From Peromyscus leucopus (Eukaryota > Chordata > Mammalia > Rodentia > Cricetidae), in the NCBI RefSeq assembly GCF_004664715.2, contig NC_051063.1, positions 116,298,829 to 116,362,828 of the forward strand: 64,000 bases of DNA, read 5' to 3'. A model generated the notes under the pieces. It had not been told where the DNA came from, made no database searches, and saw nothing but the letters and a program-made list of their open reading frames with translations. Of the stretch, positions 1-13,617 are shown in pieces. The translations under genes and the position numbers were made by a program. Positions within the stretch are counted from its first letter, which is position 1; each line of letters starts with the position of its first letter.

Positions 1-177
1 ATCATACATATGTCTATATAGGTATATAATTAGTATTATCTTTCTATAACACATTTATTTTAATAAAATTAAATGAGTGGTCAGTTTAAGCCTGATAATA
101 TCCTTTCAGTCTTTCAGTTTGTTTTTTTCTTCATATATTATACTTTGGTTTGTTCATCTGTTAACTTTTTAGTAGCG

Positions 178-564
178 TGTAGTGGTTTGAATGTGGCGGG
201 AGGAATGGGCCTCATATTTGAATGATTGGTCATTATGAAGCAGCACTGCTTAACAGGGATTAGGAAGTGTGGCTTCGTTGGACTAGGCATGGCCTTGTTG
301 GAGGAAGTGTGTCACTGGAGGTGAGCTTTGGAGTTTCAAATGCTCAAGCTAGCCCCAATGTTACTCTCTTCCTGCTGCCTGCCAATCTGATGTAGAACTG
401 TCAGCTACCTCTCCAGCACCATGTCTGCCTGTGGGCCACCATGCTGCCCACCATGACAATAATGGACTCAACCTCTGAACTGTAAGCCAGCCCCTTTCCT
501 TATAAATGTTTACCTTTATGTGGTCATGGTGTCTCTTCACAGCAATAGAACACTGACTAAGACA
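178..564 (+). repeat. Dispersed rodent repeat, family G
   Basis: It runs from 'agtggtttgaatg' through 'ggccttgttggaggaagtgtg' to 'gtctcttcacagcaatag...gactaagaca'. The same family occurs at 7519-7852 and 15225-15561 (opposite strand) and 36295-36643. I know it as a common muroid interspersed repeat but do not assign a database name. Confidence 0.8.
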
Positions 565-2034
565 TAGATACTTTGAAATTCTTGCTTTTTCAGGTAGTGT
601 AAGTAAAATTATCTTTACCACTATAATCAGAATAATGCTAACTAGGGTCGAAACAAAAAAAGACCGAGAATGGTGTGTAAAAGTGGAGATGTTGGGAAAA
701 GTCAAGAAACATCTTTAATCATATTTTCATATCTGGAATGTCTGTGATGTTAGTTAACTACCAGAACCCTAGCCTGCACCGTGGAAACTAAGACCACCAA
801 CCTCCCTTTCCAAATCCTTGAGTTCTAACTACTAAGTCCCACAGTCAGATAATGGGTCATCTGCAGCCTGTGAACATCCTGAAGTAGCACATAGCATCTG
901 CTACATAATTTATTTCTTTCTGATATAGAGTCATACATTCCTTTCTTCATTCCATAAATTTATAATTAGAAAATTAGACACTACAGGACTTGAAATATAG
1001 CATCACTGAAGAGAATAAATGATTAGTTACTATTAATTAAATGATTAGCTAATATTAATTAATAATTAAAAACAATTGATTAGTCAGGAAACAATCATGA
1101 GCTTTTCAACAGATCGGATACATCTTGTCTCAGGCTATGTTTAAACACACTGGGTCAGGCACTGTGATTGTCACCGTAGTCCAGGAGTCTTTGTTTATGT
1201 TTAGAGATAATGACAGACATGATGTGCCTTCCTCCCACACTTATTCTCCCCCTAGTTCATGCCCCATATAATCTCTTAGGCTTTATGCCTCCAATTTCTA
1301 TCCATTAACAGTCACCCTTCCTTTTCCTGCCAGGTTGTCTCCAGGCTATTTTAATGAAAGTATCATTCTGTTCATACCTCATCCTCATTATCAGCTTATA
1401 AAACTTTATTGGCTCAGACTGCTTACTTGAATGAGTACAGGCTACTAAAGCATGCCAAGCTTGTCTCTTCTGTATCATTTCCACTGACTCCCCTCCTTAG
1501 CAAAGCCCAGCTGAACTAGATCATAGGACTTGTTGAAGGCTAGAGCACTCATTGTGGCCTCTGCCCAAGTTAGTCATACTTCCCTTTCAGGCTGTAGATC
1601 AACAATACAAATCTGGCTTGATTATTCTTATTCCAACTCTCTGTGTAGATGACTTGCCCATTCAGAACATCATGCAGAGAACACAGAAAGGTTTGTATCC
1701 ACAGTGTATCATTAGGCCATGGTGGATTCCATTTGAAAAGGGAGGATTAGAGAAAAGCAAAAAGAACTGCCACCCCATTTAATTCCTTCTGTGCTCATAC
1801 ATGGAAAGAGTACCAAGCAGTCATACCTGTATCTGACCATAGGACTATTGCATAATGCTGTATCTCTCAGGTTTAGAGCTTATCTTTATACAATTAGTAG
1901 CTACTAACTTGATGTAGTAGTGGTATGTAGGAGAGTAGTGGATGGAAAAGATGGACCAAGGGAGACATTTACCAACTGTTTTTATATAACATGATACTTA
2001 ACCTTTATCTATGTTATTTAACCTTTATCTATGG
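565..2034. other. Unassigned AT-rich intronic sequence
   Basis: No repeat or coding feature is recognised. A 76-codon frame at 1552-1782 starts at a GTG-type or chance codon and shows no recognisable domain. Confidence 0.5.
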
Positions 2035-2040
2035 TATACT

Positions 2041-2403
2041 TATTGTGAGATATTTGATTACATTGTGTAAAGATATGTCACTGTGATTGGTTTAATAAAA
2101 AGCTAAGCAGCTAAATGGCCAATAGCTAGGCAGGAGGTATAGCAGGGACTTCTGAACAGAGAGAGCTCTGGGGAGAAGAAAGGCAGTGTCACGAGCCAGA
2201 TGCTGAGAAAGCAGGATGAGCAAAATGGAAATGAGATAATGAGTGCATGCAAAAGCATAGACTTAAAATATTGGTTAATTTAAGTTATAAGAGCTATTTA
2301 CAAACAAGCCTAAGCTAAGGCTGAGCTTTCATAATTAATAAGTCTCTGTGTCATTTTTTTTTTTTTTTGGTGTGCTGGAGACCCAAAGAAAAATCTGTCT
2401 ATA
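2041..2403 (+). mobile_element. Solo LTR, copy 1 (older subfamily)
   Basis: It is related to the LTRs at 16780 and 58566. It has CCAAT-type 'gattggtttaataaa' near the 5' side, 'ctaggcaggaggtatagcagggac', then 'ttaatttaagttataagagct' and 'ataagtctctgtgtc' near the 3' side. It is flanked by the perfect 6-bp duplication TATACT at 2035-2040 and 2404-2409. The ends have decayed from TG...CA to TA...TA. The 6-bp duplication fits class II (ERVK-type) integration. Confidence 0.85.
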
Positions 2404-2456
2404 TATACTATTTCTACTTTCACCTTTCTCCATTTCTCTGAGTCTAGCTGAAGATG

Positions 2457-2458
<2 letters not shown>

Positions 2459-2490
<32 letters not shown>
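2459..2490. repeat. (GT)n microsatellite
   Basis: Uninterrupted GT dinucleotides lie just after LTR copy 1. The overlapping His-Thr-rich reverse frames are repeat artefacts. Confidence 0.95.
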
Positions 2491-2491
<1 letters not shown>

Positions 2492-2890
2492 CACGTGAGT
2501 GTGTGCACATGCATGCAAATATGTTGACAAAGCAGAGTCACATAATGAAACACTTAAAACAGTGGGCCTGATTATTTATGAAAAGACATTGTGTACTTTG
2601 ATAGGTCGGTACTCCCTGCCAAACAAAATAAGTGGGACTAGATATCTCTTCTAGGTGCTACCTAGTAGTCTCCTGCGGTACTATTACCTGTTATGTAGGG
2701 AAACAGTTTTTTAAATGTCATTTTTAGGTAAGTTATCCTGTGAGAGAGAAAGAAAATGAGGGGGAAAGTATGAGCTGCCGATGTTGATATCCATTATACT
2801 TCAGTTCCTTTAAACTCAAGACCCATTAAGACAGGGAATTCATCTTGGCACTGGTGTCATTGCAAATTGTTCTAGTCATTAAAGGCATGT

Positions 2891-2934
<44 letters not shown>

Positions 2935-4440
2935 TTCCCTCTCTCCCTCCCTCCCTCCTCTCTCTCTCTCTGTATCAGTTTCACTAACTGTGAAGGCAGG
3001 GAATTTATACTTTATACTCTGTCTTTTTCCAAACAGACTTGAAGATGACCCTTGAGACCATCTCTGTCTGTTGACTAATGCAGTGAAAATTCTGGGAGAC
3101 CTTAGAATAATGCTCCTTTAATGTGGAAGATTTCTCATATTGAGGCTTTAAGTAGGAGACATTTGTTTAACAAATCACTTACTAGAGCAAGTACACTCTA
3201 TCAACTTGATTAGCCATAAGTTTTTTGGCTATAAAATTTAGAAACCCATTGAATTGTCCAGGGCATCTGGAGTTTAGTTCCTGGGAGTGACAGAATTGCT
3301 GAAAGACTCAGGCTATTCCATGAACATAAGGCAATAAAATTAGACTCTCAAATGCTATCAGGCCAGCTTCATTTCCTCCATCTGTAGTGGCTTTATGTAT
3401 ATGAAGAGACTTGGAGCTTCTAGGTTCATTGGTTCATCATTTTGATGTCTGAGAAAAAGATTTCCAGTCCTCAACTTCAGATGCAAAAATCTCTGAAGAA
3501 GAACTCAGATGACTTTAAATTTGGTTGCATGTTCACATTCAAGACTAGAGCAACTTCCAGCCCAGGGGTTCCAGGAGCAGCCTCATTTAGATCTCATGGA
3601 CACGATTAGCAATTGACAGTGATTTGATAGGCCCAGCATGAAAAAATGGTAAAATATTTATATAACATGCAGGGAGGGAAAGAGGGACATGGATATAAGC
3701 AGAAAAGGACATGGTAAAATCATTTTGAATTTGAAAATCTTTAGTTGTCCATGTTATATCACTTCATAGACATTTATACCATCAACACCAGTGTAGATAG
3801 GGTACATACTTGTGTTTTAGATAGCCTAAACAATACATGAACAAGAAAAATATTTTCCACAAAGCTACATTCTACAGCAAGTACAGGGACATCCAATAAC
3901 TTCACCATGTGCTGGGCTACTTTACTAGGCATAGTAACAGAGACACTAAAGAGAATAAAACAGGAATGCCTTGAAAGAATTACCTTAATCAGAAAGCTAT
4001 TATTTCTCAATATATCTTTTGTAAGACAATAATGATAATAATAATATAGAAATAACAATAAAGTACTAAAATGACCTACTTGAAACAACTAAAACCTAAT
4101 TCGTATTTTCTGGTTGCTTTATAGGATTTTATCAACTTATTAGAACAAAATGAACAATATCTTTGCCAAGTAGAAGAAGCTGCTGCTGCAGATGTGAACT
4201 TTAAAATTTTAGCATTATTGCTGGGAACGTCTTAAGGTATATACACACTGTCCACATCATCAAACCTTATTCAGAAGGGGGAGTTTCTGTCACTAAGCAT
4301 ATTCGCTTCTCTCCTTATTGCAGCTGTTACTGTACATGCAACAATACACCTATAAATAGCAACTATGTGCCTATAGATAATGAATCCATCCTGAGGACTG
4401 AAGTGTCAAAATAAACATAGTAGTTCTAACAGAAATAGAA
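2491..4440. other. Unassigned intronic sequence with a CT tract
   Basis: A (CT)n/(CCCT)n pyrimidine tract lies at about 2897-2972. Nothing else is recognised. The reverse frame at 3774-4088 has no identifiable domain. Confidence 0.5.
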
Positions 4441-4636
4441 CAGTGGTTAATGGGGCTGGCTGCTCTTCCACAGGGCCTAGATTTGATTCTCAGCAACCAC
4501 ATGGTGGTTCACATGTACTTCCAGTTCCAGGATATCTGATACCTGCTTCTGGTCTCCATGAACACCAGGCATGCCTATGGTACACAGACATACAAGCATA
4601 TAAAATACACTTACACATAAATATAAATAAGTAAAG
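4441..4636 (+). repeat. B2 SINE (diverged)
   Basis: It contains 'ggctgctcttccacagggcct', 'cagcaaccacatggtggttcaca' and a tail of AC/AAATA-rich sequence, all diagnostic of rodent B2. The start is slightly truncated. Confidence 0.9.
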
Positions 4637-5244
4637 TTATAAAAAGGAATAAACATGCATAGAAACTTAGGCTAGAGGGTTTTTTTTTTTTTAACAATTT
4701 CCTTATTGGTAAGAAACAAAATAAAATATTTATGGCTAAGTCAATTAGTCTTTAGATTTTAAATTAATGTTAATCTTGTGTTTTTAATTGTGATTATCTT
4801 CTAAGTTTTCCATATGATACCTATATGATAATATTCCCACTTAAAGGTAGAACCAAGAAAATAAGTTTTAAGCCATAAACAACATAAGAACACTTAAAGT
4901 TTATTTTACTCCTAAAGTGCAGACAATATGAAAGAAAGAACACACTGACAAAATGCAGCAACTAGAGAAATAAAGAGGAGAGTAGTATAAAAAAAATCAG
5001 TATAACTATAAAAAGATCAGGTTAAAATGAACTTGTACAGAGGACAGACAGTCTGGTATCTGAACTCAGAACAGATTCAGAATTAGTATGAACTTGTACC
5101 AATAAAGTCACGAAACAAACCCAAAATTTAGACATTTAAAGAAACTGTTAATGGTACTTTAGAACAAAAGTACTGCCACAGAATGCAGGAACTCACAGAA
5201 GGGAAGGACTCACTAAAGTGACGCTCTCCAAGGGAGAATAGATG
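4637..5244. other. Unassigned A-rich sequence
   Basis: AT-rich sequence with no recognised feature. Confidence 0.5.
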
Positions 5245-6730
5245 GGCCTCTAGTTCTATTTTCTATGTGTTTCTTCAGCACCATTTGTTGAAGAGGCTGC
5301 CTTTCCTTCCATGTGTGTTTTTGGTATTTTTATTAAATCTTGGGTGGCTGTTGTTATCTGGGGTTTTACGTGAATCCTTTATTCTGTTCACCTACAATTT
5401 TGTTTTAGGTCCAGTATGTGTCGTTTTGAGTACTGTGGCTCTGTAGGAAAACTTGAAATCAGGTCTGGTGATATCATCAGTATGATATTTTATGCTCAGC
5501 ATTGCTTTGACTATTCTGGGTCTTTTGTCTTTAGTGTGAATTTTTGGAAGTTTTTTTCTAGTTCATTGGAGAACAAGACTGGAATTTTGATAGGAATTAC
5601 ATTGAATTTGTAGATTACCTTCATTGGTATAGTATTCTAACAATATTAATTCAGTTTATGTGAATGGTAGGTCTTTCCATCTTCTAGTATCTACAATTTT
5701 CTTCTCAATGTTCAAGTATTTTCATTAGAGAGGGCTTTCATTCATTGGTTAGATTTGTTCTGGGGTTTGTTTACTTGTTTTGTTTTGAGGTAATTGTGAA
5801 CGGGAATGCTTTCCTGATATCTCTTTTATTACATCAATTACAATATATATTATTATTACCATTATATTTTAAAGAAAGTTGCAGGGTTTCATAAGTTAAT
5901 TTTTCATCCTTCTGTTTTTGGGAAGTGTTTGTCAGTTCTAAAACTATTCTGGTGGAGTTTTTATGGTCTCTTACATATACGATTATAAGGATGTTTTGAT
6001 GTCTTTCTTTTTCTTTCCTATTTGTATGTTTTTTATTCCCCTCAGTCATCTTATGGCTGTAAGACTTTGAGCAGAAGTTGGAGAGAGTAAGGAGGTCATG
6101 GTGGTTCTAGGAGGAGGTCATGAGAAGAATCAGGTGTTTGCATGACCAAATAGAGTGCATGTATAAAATTCTCAAAGAATAAATGAAAATACTTTCTAGT
6201 GTGAAAGTAGACATTCTCTTTTTGTTCATGATATTAGTAAAGATGCTGGCAGGTTTTTCCCATTTAAGATAATATTGGTGATAAGCCTGTCGTATATAGC
6301 ATGTATTATGTTGGGGTATGTTTCTTCTACCAGTAGTTTTGTTATGGTTTTTTATCATGAAGAGATGTTGGATTTTTTTCAAAGGCCCACTCTTCTATCT
6401 AATGCATTTATTTTGTCATCAAACCCTGACAGTCTGCCTTCTACTTGACTTTCATTCTACTCCTGCGGGTTCTACTGAGATTTTTATTTGACTTAGAGTT
6501 TTCATTTCTAAACTTTAAACTTAGCTTTTAGCATTTCTAACACTGTGTGAAACTTTTCTTTATATTTTTTATTGAATTCTTTATTTCACTCAGCTGTTGA
6601 TGTGTATTCTCTTTGAATACATTCAGGAGTTTGTGTCCTTGATTTTGTTAAGTAGGCTTATAGTTATTTTTCTGACTTTCTTTGGGATTTCATCTAATCC
6701 ACTCTAATTGGAATAGCTGACCATGGCACT
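5245..6730 (-). mobile_element. LINE-1 ORF2 fragment, decayed
   Basis: Read on the minus strand, this matches the L1 ORF2 reverse-transcriptase and C-terminal region. Examples are the 'cttcaacaaatggtgctg' complement near 5277-5297, and a frame at 5834-6049 containing 'IVYVRDHKNSTRIVLELTN', which resembles the L1 RT region after the catalytic YADD. A non-matching stretch at about 6050-6215 interrupts it. Recognition becomes weak after about 6400. It has no intact frame. Confidence 0.8.
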
Positions 6731-7518
6731 ATGTATCTGCAGTCAAGACTTGCTTTCCTGTTGTACCCTGTTTCTTGTGCATCTGCAAGGCTTAAGTGCT
6801 TGGGCTTGTGTAGTTGGTTGGATTTTTCTTTAATAACCCATATTCTTTAAATGAAAGTAACTACAGTGTTCAACTTGGTCCAGGCTGTAATAGGGTTAAA
6901 GTGCCATTCTGCTTTTATTGGATTAGGGGAGTAGTTCACTAGCCATGATCTCCAGTAGCATTCTGAGAGTAGAATACTAACTGTGAAACAATTACAGATA
7001 ATAAACCCATGTGACCATGGTCAATTACAAACAATTGAGCTGTATTAACTTCAAGGGAATAAAGGAGCAGGAAAGAGTGATATATAGAAGATATTCATTA
7101 CTAAGGGTAAGAATTGAAGGAAAATAAGCTTAGTAAGACTAGGGATTAATATTAGAGTAAAAGAGAAAACTAAAGAATAAAAAGAAATAAGAAATAAAGA
7201 ATAGTTTTTTTAAATAAATGAATTTTTAAAAAATAATTTTTATAAATAAGAAAAAATAAAGAAGAAAAGAGAAAGTTGGTTAAATAGTTTAAAATTATTA
7301 GTGCTACAGATACTTATATTGAAGAAGTAAAATCATGATTTGATAGTGGATAAGACAGAGAGAAAATAAGATATGAGAGAGAGAGAGTTACATGTATTGT
7401 AGGTAAATAGCAGAAAGAGCACAACAAAAGAAGTATAGAAACAAATGGAATAATCACACAAACTAATTGAACAATATAAATAAGAAACAAAATAAGAAAC
7501 ACTTATATGTAAATGTAT
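6731..7518. other. Unassigned; A-rich from about 7100 to 7500
   Basis: It includes a purine-rich 'gagagagag' patch near 7375. No gene or repeat family is recognised. Confidence 0.5.
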
Positions 7519-7852
7519 TTGTTACTTTTCTGTTGCTGTGATAAATCTCATGGCCAGGATAACTTATGTAAGAAGGATTTAGTTTGGCTTATGTTTCTAG
7601 ATGAGAATTCACCATGGAAGGGAAGCAGCTATAGCAGTGAGCTTAGAACTCATTTCTTCCACCTCAGTCATGAAGCAAAGAGAGCAAATTGGAATTAAGG
7701 TAAGACTACGAGCACTCAAAGTCCACCCTAACAACATACTTCCTCCAGAAAAGCCATACACCCCAAAGTTCCCTAAACCACACAACCACCTGGGAACCAA
7801 GTACCCAAGTGCTGGAACCTATGGGGGACATTTCTCATTTCAACCACCACAA
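7519..7852 (-). repeat. Dispersed rodent repeat, family G (reverse copy)
   Basis: It begins 'gttacttttctgttgctgtgataaa' and ends 'gggggacatttctcatttcaaccacca', the reverse complement of the family at 178. Short forward frames inside it (7513-7855) are repeat-derived. Confidence 0.75.
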
Positions 7853-7955
7853 TAAATCAAAATTTCAAACAAATAAAAGCCAAAGTGGCATATACAGCTT
7901 CAGTCAATATCCCTACTTTGCTGAGATGCATGCTAGATCCAAATTCTCCAGGAAA

Positions 7956-8441
7956 TGTGGTGATATTTTATTTGGACTCTAATAAATAAAACTTGCCTGG
8001 GAATCAGAGGACAAAGCCAGCCACCATATTAAATGTAGAGGTCAGGCAGTGGTAGCAAATGCCTCTAATCCTAGCATTTGGGAGGCAGAGATTCATCTGG
8101 ATCTCTGTAAGTTCAAGGCCACACGAGAACAGAGCCAGGCATGGTGGCACATGCCTTTAATCTCAGCACTAGTTAGCCATAGAGGTCTGGAGGTCTCTAC
8201 AAACAGACAGGAAGTAATAGAGCTTGTCAGAAAGAGGAAGTGGTGTAGCTGGGTGGAGAGAGGAAGTAAGATGGCAGGGCACAGAAAGGTATATAAGGCA
8301 TGAGCATATATGAAGTAGCTCTCTTGGGCTGAGGATTTCCTAGTGGAAAGAACTTGTTGCTGGCTTGTTCTATTCCTCTGATCTTTCATCTTTCGCCCCT
8401 GGTGTATTTTATTAACAAGAATATTTAGCATTTGTGTCACA
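7956..8441 (+). mobile_element. LTR-like composite with internal B1-like modules, copy A
   Basis: It starts 'tgtggtgatattttatttgg' and includes two tandem B1-derived pieces, 'ggtcaggcagtggtagcaaatgcc' and 'gccaggcatggtggcacatgcc'. A TATA-like 'gtatataaggc' lies near 8290, and the end is 'tattttattaacaagaatattt'. A reverse copy lies at 61488-61994. I found no clear target duplication for this copy. Confidence 0.7.
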
Positions 8442-9854
8442 ATGATATATTTTCTAGAGCAAATTGATGATGGGACATTCTGTTTCCTGGTATGTTTGAT
8501 TGGTCAGCATTGGTCTGTGCTGGACTTCTGCACAAACATCAGAAAGAGTGGGCCATCCTTCTGGAGTTTCCCAGACATCCATATTAAGTGTTGCCCAGAG
8601 TCCCTCACCCACTAATGTGCAAGACTGGTACACTTCCCTGAGTAGATATCAGCACCCAAGGCTCTGATGTGGCAGGCCCTGTTTACCTATATCCTCAGCT
8701 TACTAATGCTTGGATTGCTCCTGTCAGCATCATTAGCCTTAGCTTGAATAAATTTGCTCTCCTAAGCTTGAGTTTAGGTTGGCTCCCATGAGGGTCTCTG
8801 GGCCTCACACTGTGAATGGGAAGATGAGGTTTGGTGTTCTAGAGACACCATGGTGCAGCATTGTCTCTCTAAGCACCACCCCCACCCACCCGCCCCCTAC
8901 CCCCGCATCCCTGCTGAGCAGCTTGATTGGAAAGTTTCTCTTGGGATCTGTTCCTTCCTTGCTCCAGCATTGGAGACAGTAATGAAGCATGACTGACAGT
9001 GGGTGCATCCTCACCCAGCAGCCTCTTTACGGGTCTTACAGGTCTTTTGCTTTCACATCTACAGATTTTCCATTGCTTTCTTTTGGCACAAGCCCAATTC
9101 TCTCTTTTCCCTCCTGCTTTCTTCAGCGTTCTGGGTTCGACTGTGAATTCCCTTATAAAGTTACCATTCGATATTTCTACATTTTATCTAGCCAAAAATT
9201 ACTGTGATCGTCTGTCGCCATTCCACACTTTTCACCTCTTTTTGAAGTCACAGATGTGTTCTTTCAGATTTATCAGAGCATAGGAAAGTGCTGCCTGTCC
9301 CTACTGGGCCACCTTCCTTCTCCCTATGACATTCTCATTGTTTTAGGATATAACTGGGCACAGCAGGCTAAGCCAGACTTTGAGTACTGTCTCAGCATGT
9401 CAGGTCAGTGGGCTGGCGGCTGAGGAGCTCTGCTACTCCTCACTTAAGTCTAATGGGATATTGATTTTCCCCCAATCTCAGCAGGCTCTTGCAAGAAATC
9501 AATATCTCACTTGCAGTGAAGCAGACAGAGATGAAATGGAAGGCCTTGGGATGATAAGGCTGTCACCAACAAATCAAGAATGCTTCAAAGATGGCAAACA
9601 AGACACCATCCGAGAAGGCAAAGCACCACAAAACAGGGGGCAAACAAAGTCAATACAGAAAACAATAAAGTAGCACAAGGAGGGAGAAGGCAAACAGGTC
9701 TTAACAATGACGCCCTCCTGAAACAGGAAAACCCTTGCCAGGTTTAGAAAGAGGAGAGAGACATTGGTTCTGACAGAGGAGGCACAGCTTTTGTCCATTT
9801 TTTTTTTTAAGTAAGAAGCTGGCAAGGAGAGTATGTTGGTGAATCAATTGCCAT
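8442..9854. other. Unassigned intronic sequence
   Basis: A C-rich patch lies at 8877-8910. Several 60-97-codon frames occur here, but none has a recognisable domain or supporting splice context. Confidence 0.5.
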
Positions 9855-9955
9855 GTATTTCAGTCCCAGCTCGGATACTAACTGGATGACTGGAAGTAAA
9901 GTCTACTTACTCATCCGCTGCTACACTTTCCTCCCCACATTATAAAATTAGGACA
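9855..9955 (+). repeat. MIR remnant
   Basis: It resembles the MIR core: 'tcccagctcggatactaactggatgac' corresponds to the usual 'tcccggctctgccacttactagctgtgtgac', followed by a 'tcatc...ataaaattaggac' end. Confidence 0.55.
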
Positions 9956-11559
9956 AAATACTATTTTTCAATTGCAATAATTGTTATATATTAACAAGGA
10001 TTAGAGTGAGAAAGCAATCATCAAGTAAACAAGAACATGCACACATTTCAGTTAGGTATGGCAGGACAAGGAAATGTGCCCATTTATTTTCTTTACCAAT
10101 ATTCTGCAAAAAAAAAATCTGAGAGTAACAATACATTAAATAGCATCTTAATGGTTAGAATAAGAAAAATGTGCATTTATGAGATCTTGACATAGTTTTA
10201 GAAACTTGGAAGTAATGGAAAATTGGTAATGAGTTGGTTAGCATGTAGATAGCATAGTCTGAAGTTCATGTAGAGAGAGATACAGATGAGAGAAACTTCA
10301 TGTTCACAGAATCCAACCATCCCTAGAATTGCATTTTAAGGTAGCTAAAGTCAGAGGGACAGCCTGAAAGAATGTAGCACTCCATTCTACTATCTAAACT
10401 ACCAGCAACATTGGCAACATCTAGAGTCTGAATCAAATATACCCATATCATCCAAATAGCCTAATAATAAAAGAATAGAATGTTTAATCAAAATGAATAC
10501 AATAAAAAATATTGAAAAGCATTGAAATTATGTGGAAGAGTGAAAAGTTCACAGACTTAAATGAAATTATACTAAATCAGAAAAATCATAAGGAAAGAAC
10601 AACAAAAGAGAAGAAAACTACCAAAGGAATATATATTTTTTTAGACTGTAAGTGTCTATGTTAAAAGGACTCGGAGTCCAGGAAGATAAATGAGCAACAG
10701 CCATAGACAGCAATAATGTGTAAAATTACAGATTACCAGACTTAAGTATATGACCCCGAAACCTGAAAGACAATGGAAAATATCTTCAACATAAACTTGT
10801 AAGAATCAGAAGGTAGGAGCCCTCTACACAGCAACACAGAGTGTTATGCAACAGTGGAGAAAGACTGTCCAGCAACAAAGGGAAATAGTTTTAAATGTAA
10901 TATTTGATACCCATCCAGAGAACCAAAATTGTGTGAAGCTGAGAAAACTCCTACTTGAAGCTATCAGAATCAGAAATGTCCATGCAGCTTTCCCTAAACA
11001 ATCTCAGAAGCCTGTGTTCCAATAAAATAGAGCCGTAGCACAGGGCACCAGGGAGCAGGTGAGTCATACAGTGGAAGAGCAAAGGTGACCCCATAGAGGA
11101 GAAGAGCGGAGTTCCAGAATTCCAAGCTGTATGATGAGTCTTCAGGGCAATCGAAACAAACAGGAAGTGGGAAATAGAGGAGCCTGGGATGGAGCCTACT
11201 AGAACAAAGCTATTCTCAACAGAATAATCAGTATGAGGGAGAATTTTTGAAAACACTAAAGAATAAAGTTTCACTGAGGATAATCCCAAATTACAAACTA
11301 CATACGGAAATAAAGTTGTCATGTTTAATTATATCAGATAGAGTCATTAATTATGATTGAACTAAAAGCAGTGGCAGAACCACTGGAGAGATTTGGGGTC
11401 ATTGAAGTGGAAATGGACATGTACAGGAAGCCACCTAATATAGCAGACAACATGTAGGTTTGTCTATGTACCACCAACTAAGACAAAATAATAGGAAACT
11501 TCTATTTATATTTTTGGAAATAAGGAAAATAACATGGAATATGAGAGTTGGATAAAGAG
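9956..11559. other. Unassigned A-rich sequence, possibly an old LINE
   Basis: Long A-rich purine-biased plus-strand sequence (about 10400-10930) has the composition of a decayed LINE ORF1 region. I cannot match specific motifs. The 123-codon reverse frame at 10951-11322 has no recognisable domain. Confidence 0.3.
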
Positions 11560-11700
11560 AGCTGCATTCTAATTCAGACTCTGCCATAAGCTAAACAGAT
11601 GATCCCAGGCAAATAAGTTACTTTCTCTAGCATCTGCTTGTGCTTTGTAAAGGTTGATGAGAAACTGGTAGAATAAATAACTTAGGAGAAAGTCCCTTTA
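11560..11700 (+). repeat. MIR remnant
   Basis: 'ctaattcagactctgccataagctaa' followed by 'caggcaaataagttactttctct' follows the MIR core order. Confidence 0.6.
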
Positions 11701-12515
11701 AAAGAAAACACACATGTTTATAAAGTTTCATTAATATTAGAATTCTCTGTGGCCTTGTAGTGACAATTTTCTAAGGACTTGTAAAGTTAGATAACTCTGG
11801 AGTAGCAGCAACATGCTCTTGCGTAGACACTTGACATTAAGATGAGAAGTCTGAGTGCCTTCAACAATCCCTGGGTCCCTAATGTGGTTCCTAAGGCTCC
11901 ACTCTACACCCATGAAAAAGGAGTTATCCTGAGTTTCCCTTGAGTCTTCCCTTAGCACCTCCTTAGGCTTAGTGACCCTGATCAAGCAGAAAGCAAGGTG
12001 CTTCGGTAAGATGTGGGTAGAAGTTTTCTAGCAAATTCTCTCACAGTTCTTATTGAGAGGACTTTTTTTTTTTTTTCATCAAACTTCACACTGTACCAGA
12101 ATTGTTTTCTGGGCTTTCCCCCAGGGGACCGGGGGCTCTTTGATTAAGAGACACTGACCTTAGTTTTCAGTGTCTCAGCACTTAGCAAAGGGCCCACCTG
12201 CAAACACAGCAAACTTTCACAGGATGCTTTGGGAAGGAATGAATGAATGAACACTATTACAATGATGTTAATTAGTTTCCAAGTCAAAGTCACTAAGGCA
12301 GTATTTTCCAAAACAAAACAAAAAAAAATTGCATTTTCTACAATTATTTCTAAAAATTAGACCAAAACACCTACAATTTCAATAAGACCTACAATTTCAA
12401 TGTCCCTGATGTGAAATCCTCTTCAAAACTCATTCACTGTCAGTGGACAGATCATTGGCCTAGATATGAAGATGAGGCCTGATATGTTCAATAAACATCA
12501 CTGAAAAACTTTCCT
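11701..12515. other. Unassigned intronic sequence
   Basis: No recognised feature apart from a short poly-T run at about 12064-12078. Confidence 0.5.
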
Positions 12516-12740
12516 GGGGCTCTAGGGGTGGCTTAGCATGTTTATTACTCTTGTAGAGGGCCTGAATTCTGTTCTTAGCACGCACATTGTGGCTCACAAC
12601 TGCCTTTATCTCCAGTTCTAGGAGATTTGATGTCCACTTTTGGCCTCCTCAGACTCCTATATACATGAAGTTCATAGAAACTCAGTTAAGCAAGCACACA
12701 TACATATAAATGAATGAACAAACTTTTTAAAGAAATTTTA
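12516..12740 (+). repeat. B2 SINE (diverged)
   Basis: The order 'ggggctctaggggtggcttagc', 'cacattgtggctcacaactgcc', then an A/C-rich 3' tail is that of B2. Confidence 0.8.
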
Positions 12741-13563
12741 TAAAGCTTTCTTAGAATTCTGTTCTTTATTAGTAAAAACAGACAAATACGATAGCCATTT
12801 TGTATGCCATAAATGACAGTACCAGAAAAACATGAGAGGACCTTGCAAAAGAAAATCAGTGAGGAGAAAATGTAGAATACCCTGGGTGATCAGATCCACG
12901 GACTAATGTCAGGTTCTTATTGGATTATATAGTAGCATTATCAGAGTTTGCAATCCCAGTTTAGGACGGAGGGCATTGAGGGAGGAGGAGGCCTCCTTCA
13001 CCTTCATTTCTACCCTCTGATCCCATTCCCCATCCACACAGCAGGGCACAGCAGCAATCTGTTTCCTGTGCTAAGTGTCTGGAGAGCTTTCTAGATGAAA
13101 GGACTTGCATACTGTAGAATCCTTCTGGAAAACACAGAATTAATTCAATTTTTATCCTCTGCAGAGTTCTCTAAAGATAGAAATTGTCCATAAATGGCCG
13201 GGAGAGAATAATACAGTAGACAAATCTTCTGGATGTGGCCTTGAAATGCACAGCAATAAACAATGTTCTACTCAGTAGCTTCTGACAAAGCAATCACCTT
13301 CTCTGTAATAGACATTGTATTGGGTGACAAACAGGGACACTTACAGATGAGGGTAAAGCCCAAGCTATAGAAGAAATGATTACTACATAAAGTCTGAAGT
13401 GAAGGAAGAGATAACCTGTGGTCAGTAATCTTGGATATGAAACTGAGTCCTGAATGAAGAGAACAAGGTGCATAAAGGTAGGAAGTAGATTCTTCCAAGC
13501 AGAAGGGTACAAAGACCAAGAGAAGACTTCATGTCATTCAGCATAATTATGGAAAGAGATGAA

Positions 13564-13617
<54 letters not shown>

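Noticed and set aside
9081..9100. Candidate for the reverse-strand end of Rab38 exon 3 ('ttggcacaagccc')
   Set aside because: The surrounding translation does not match the RAB38 tail in any frame.
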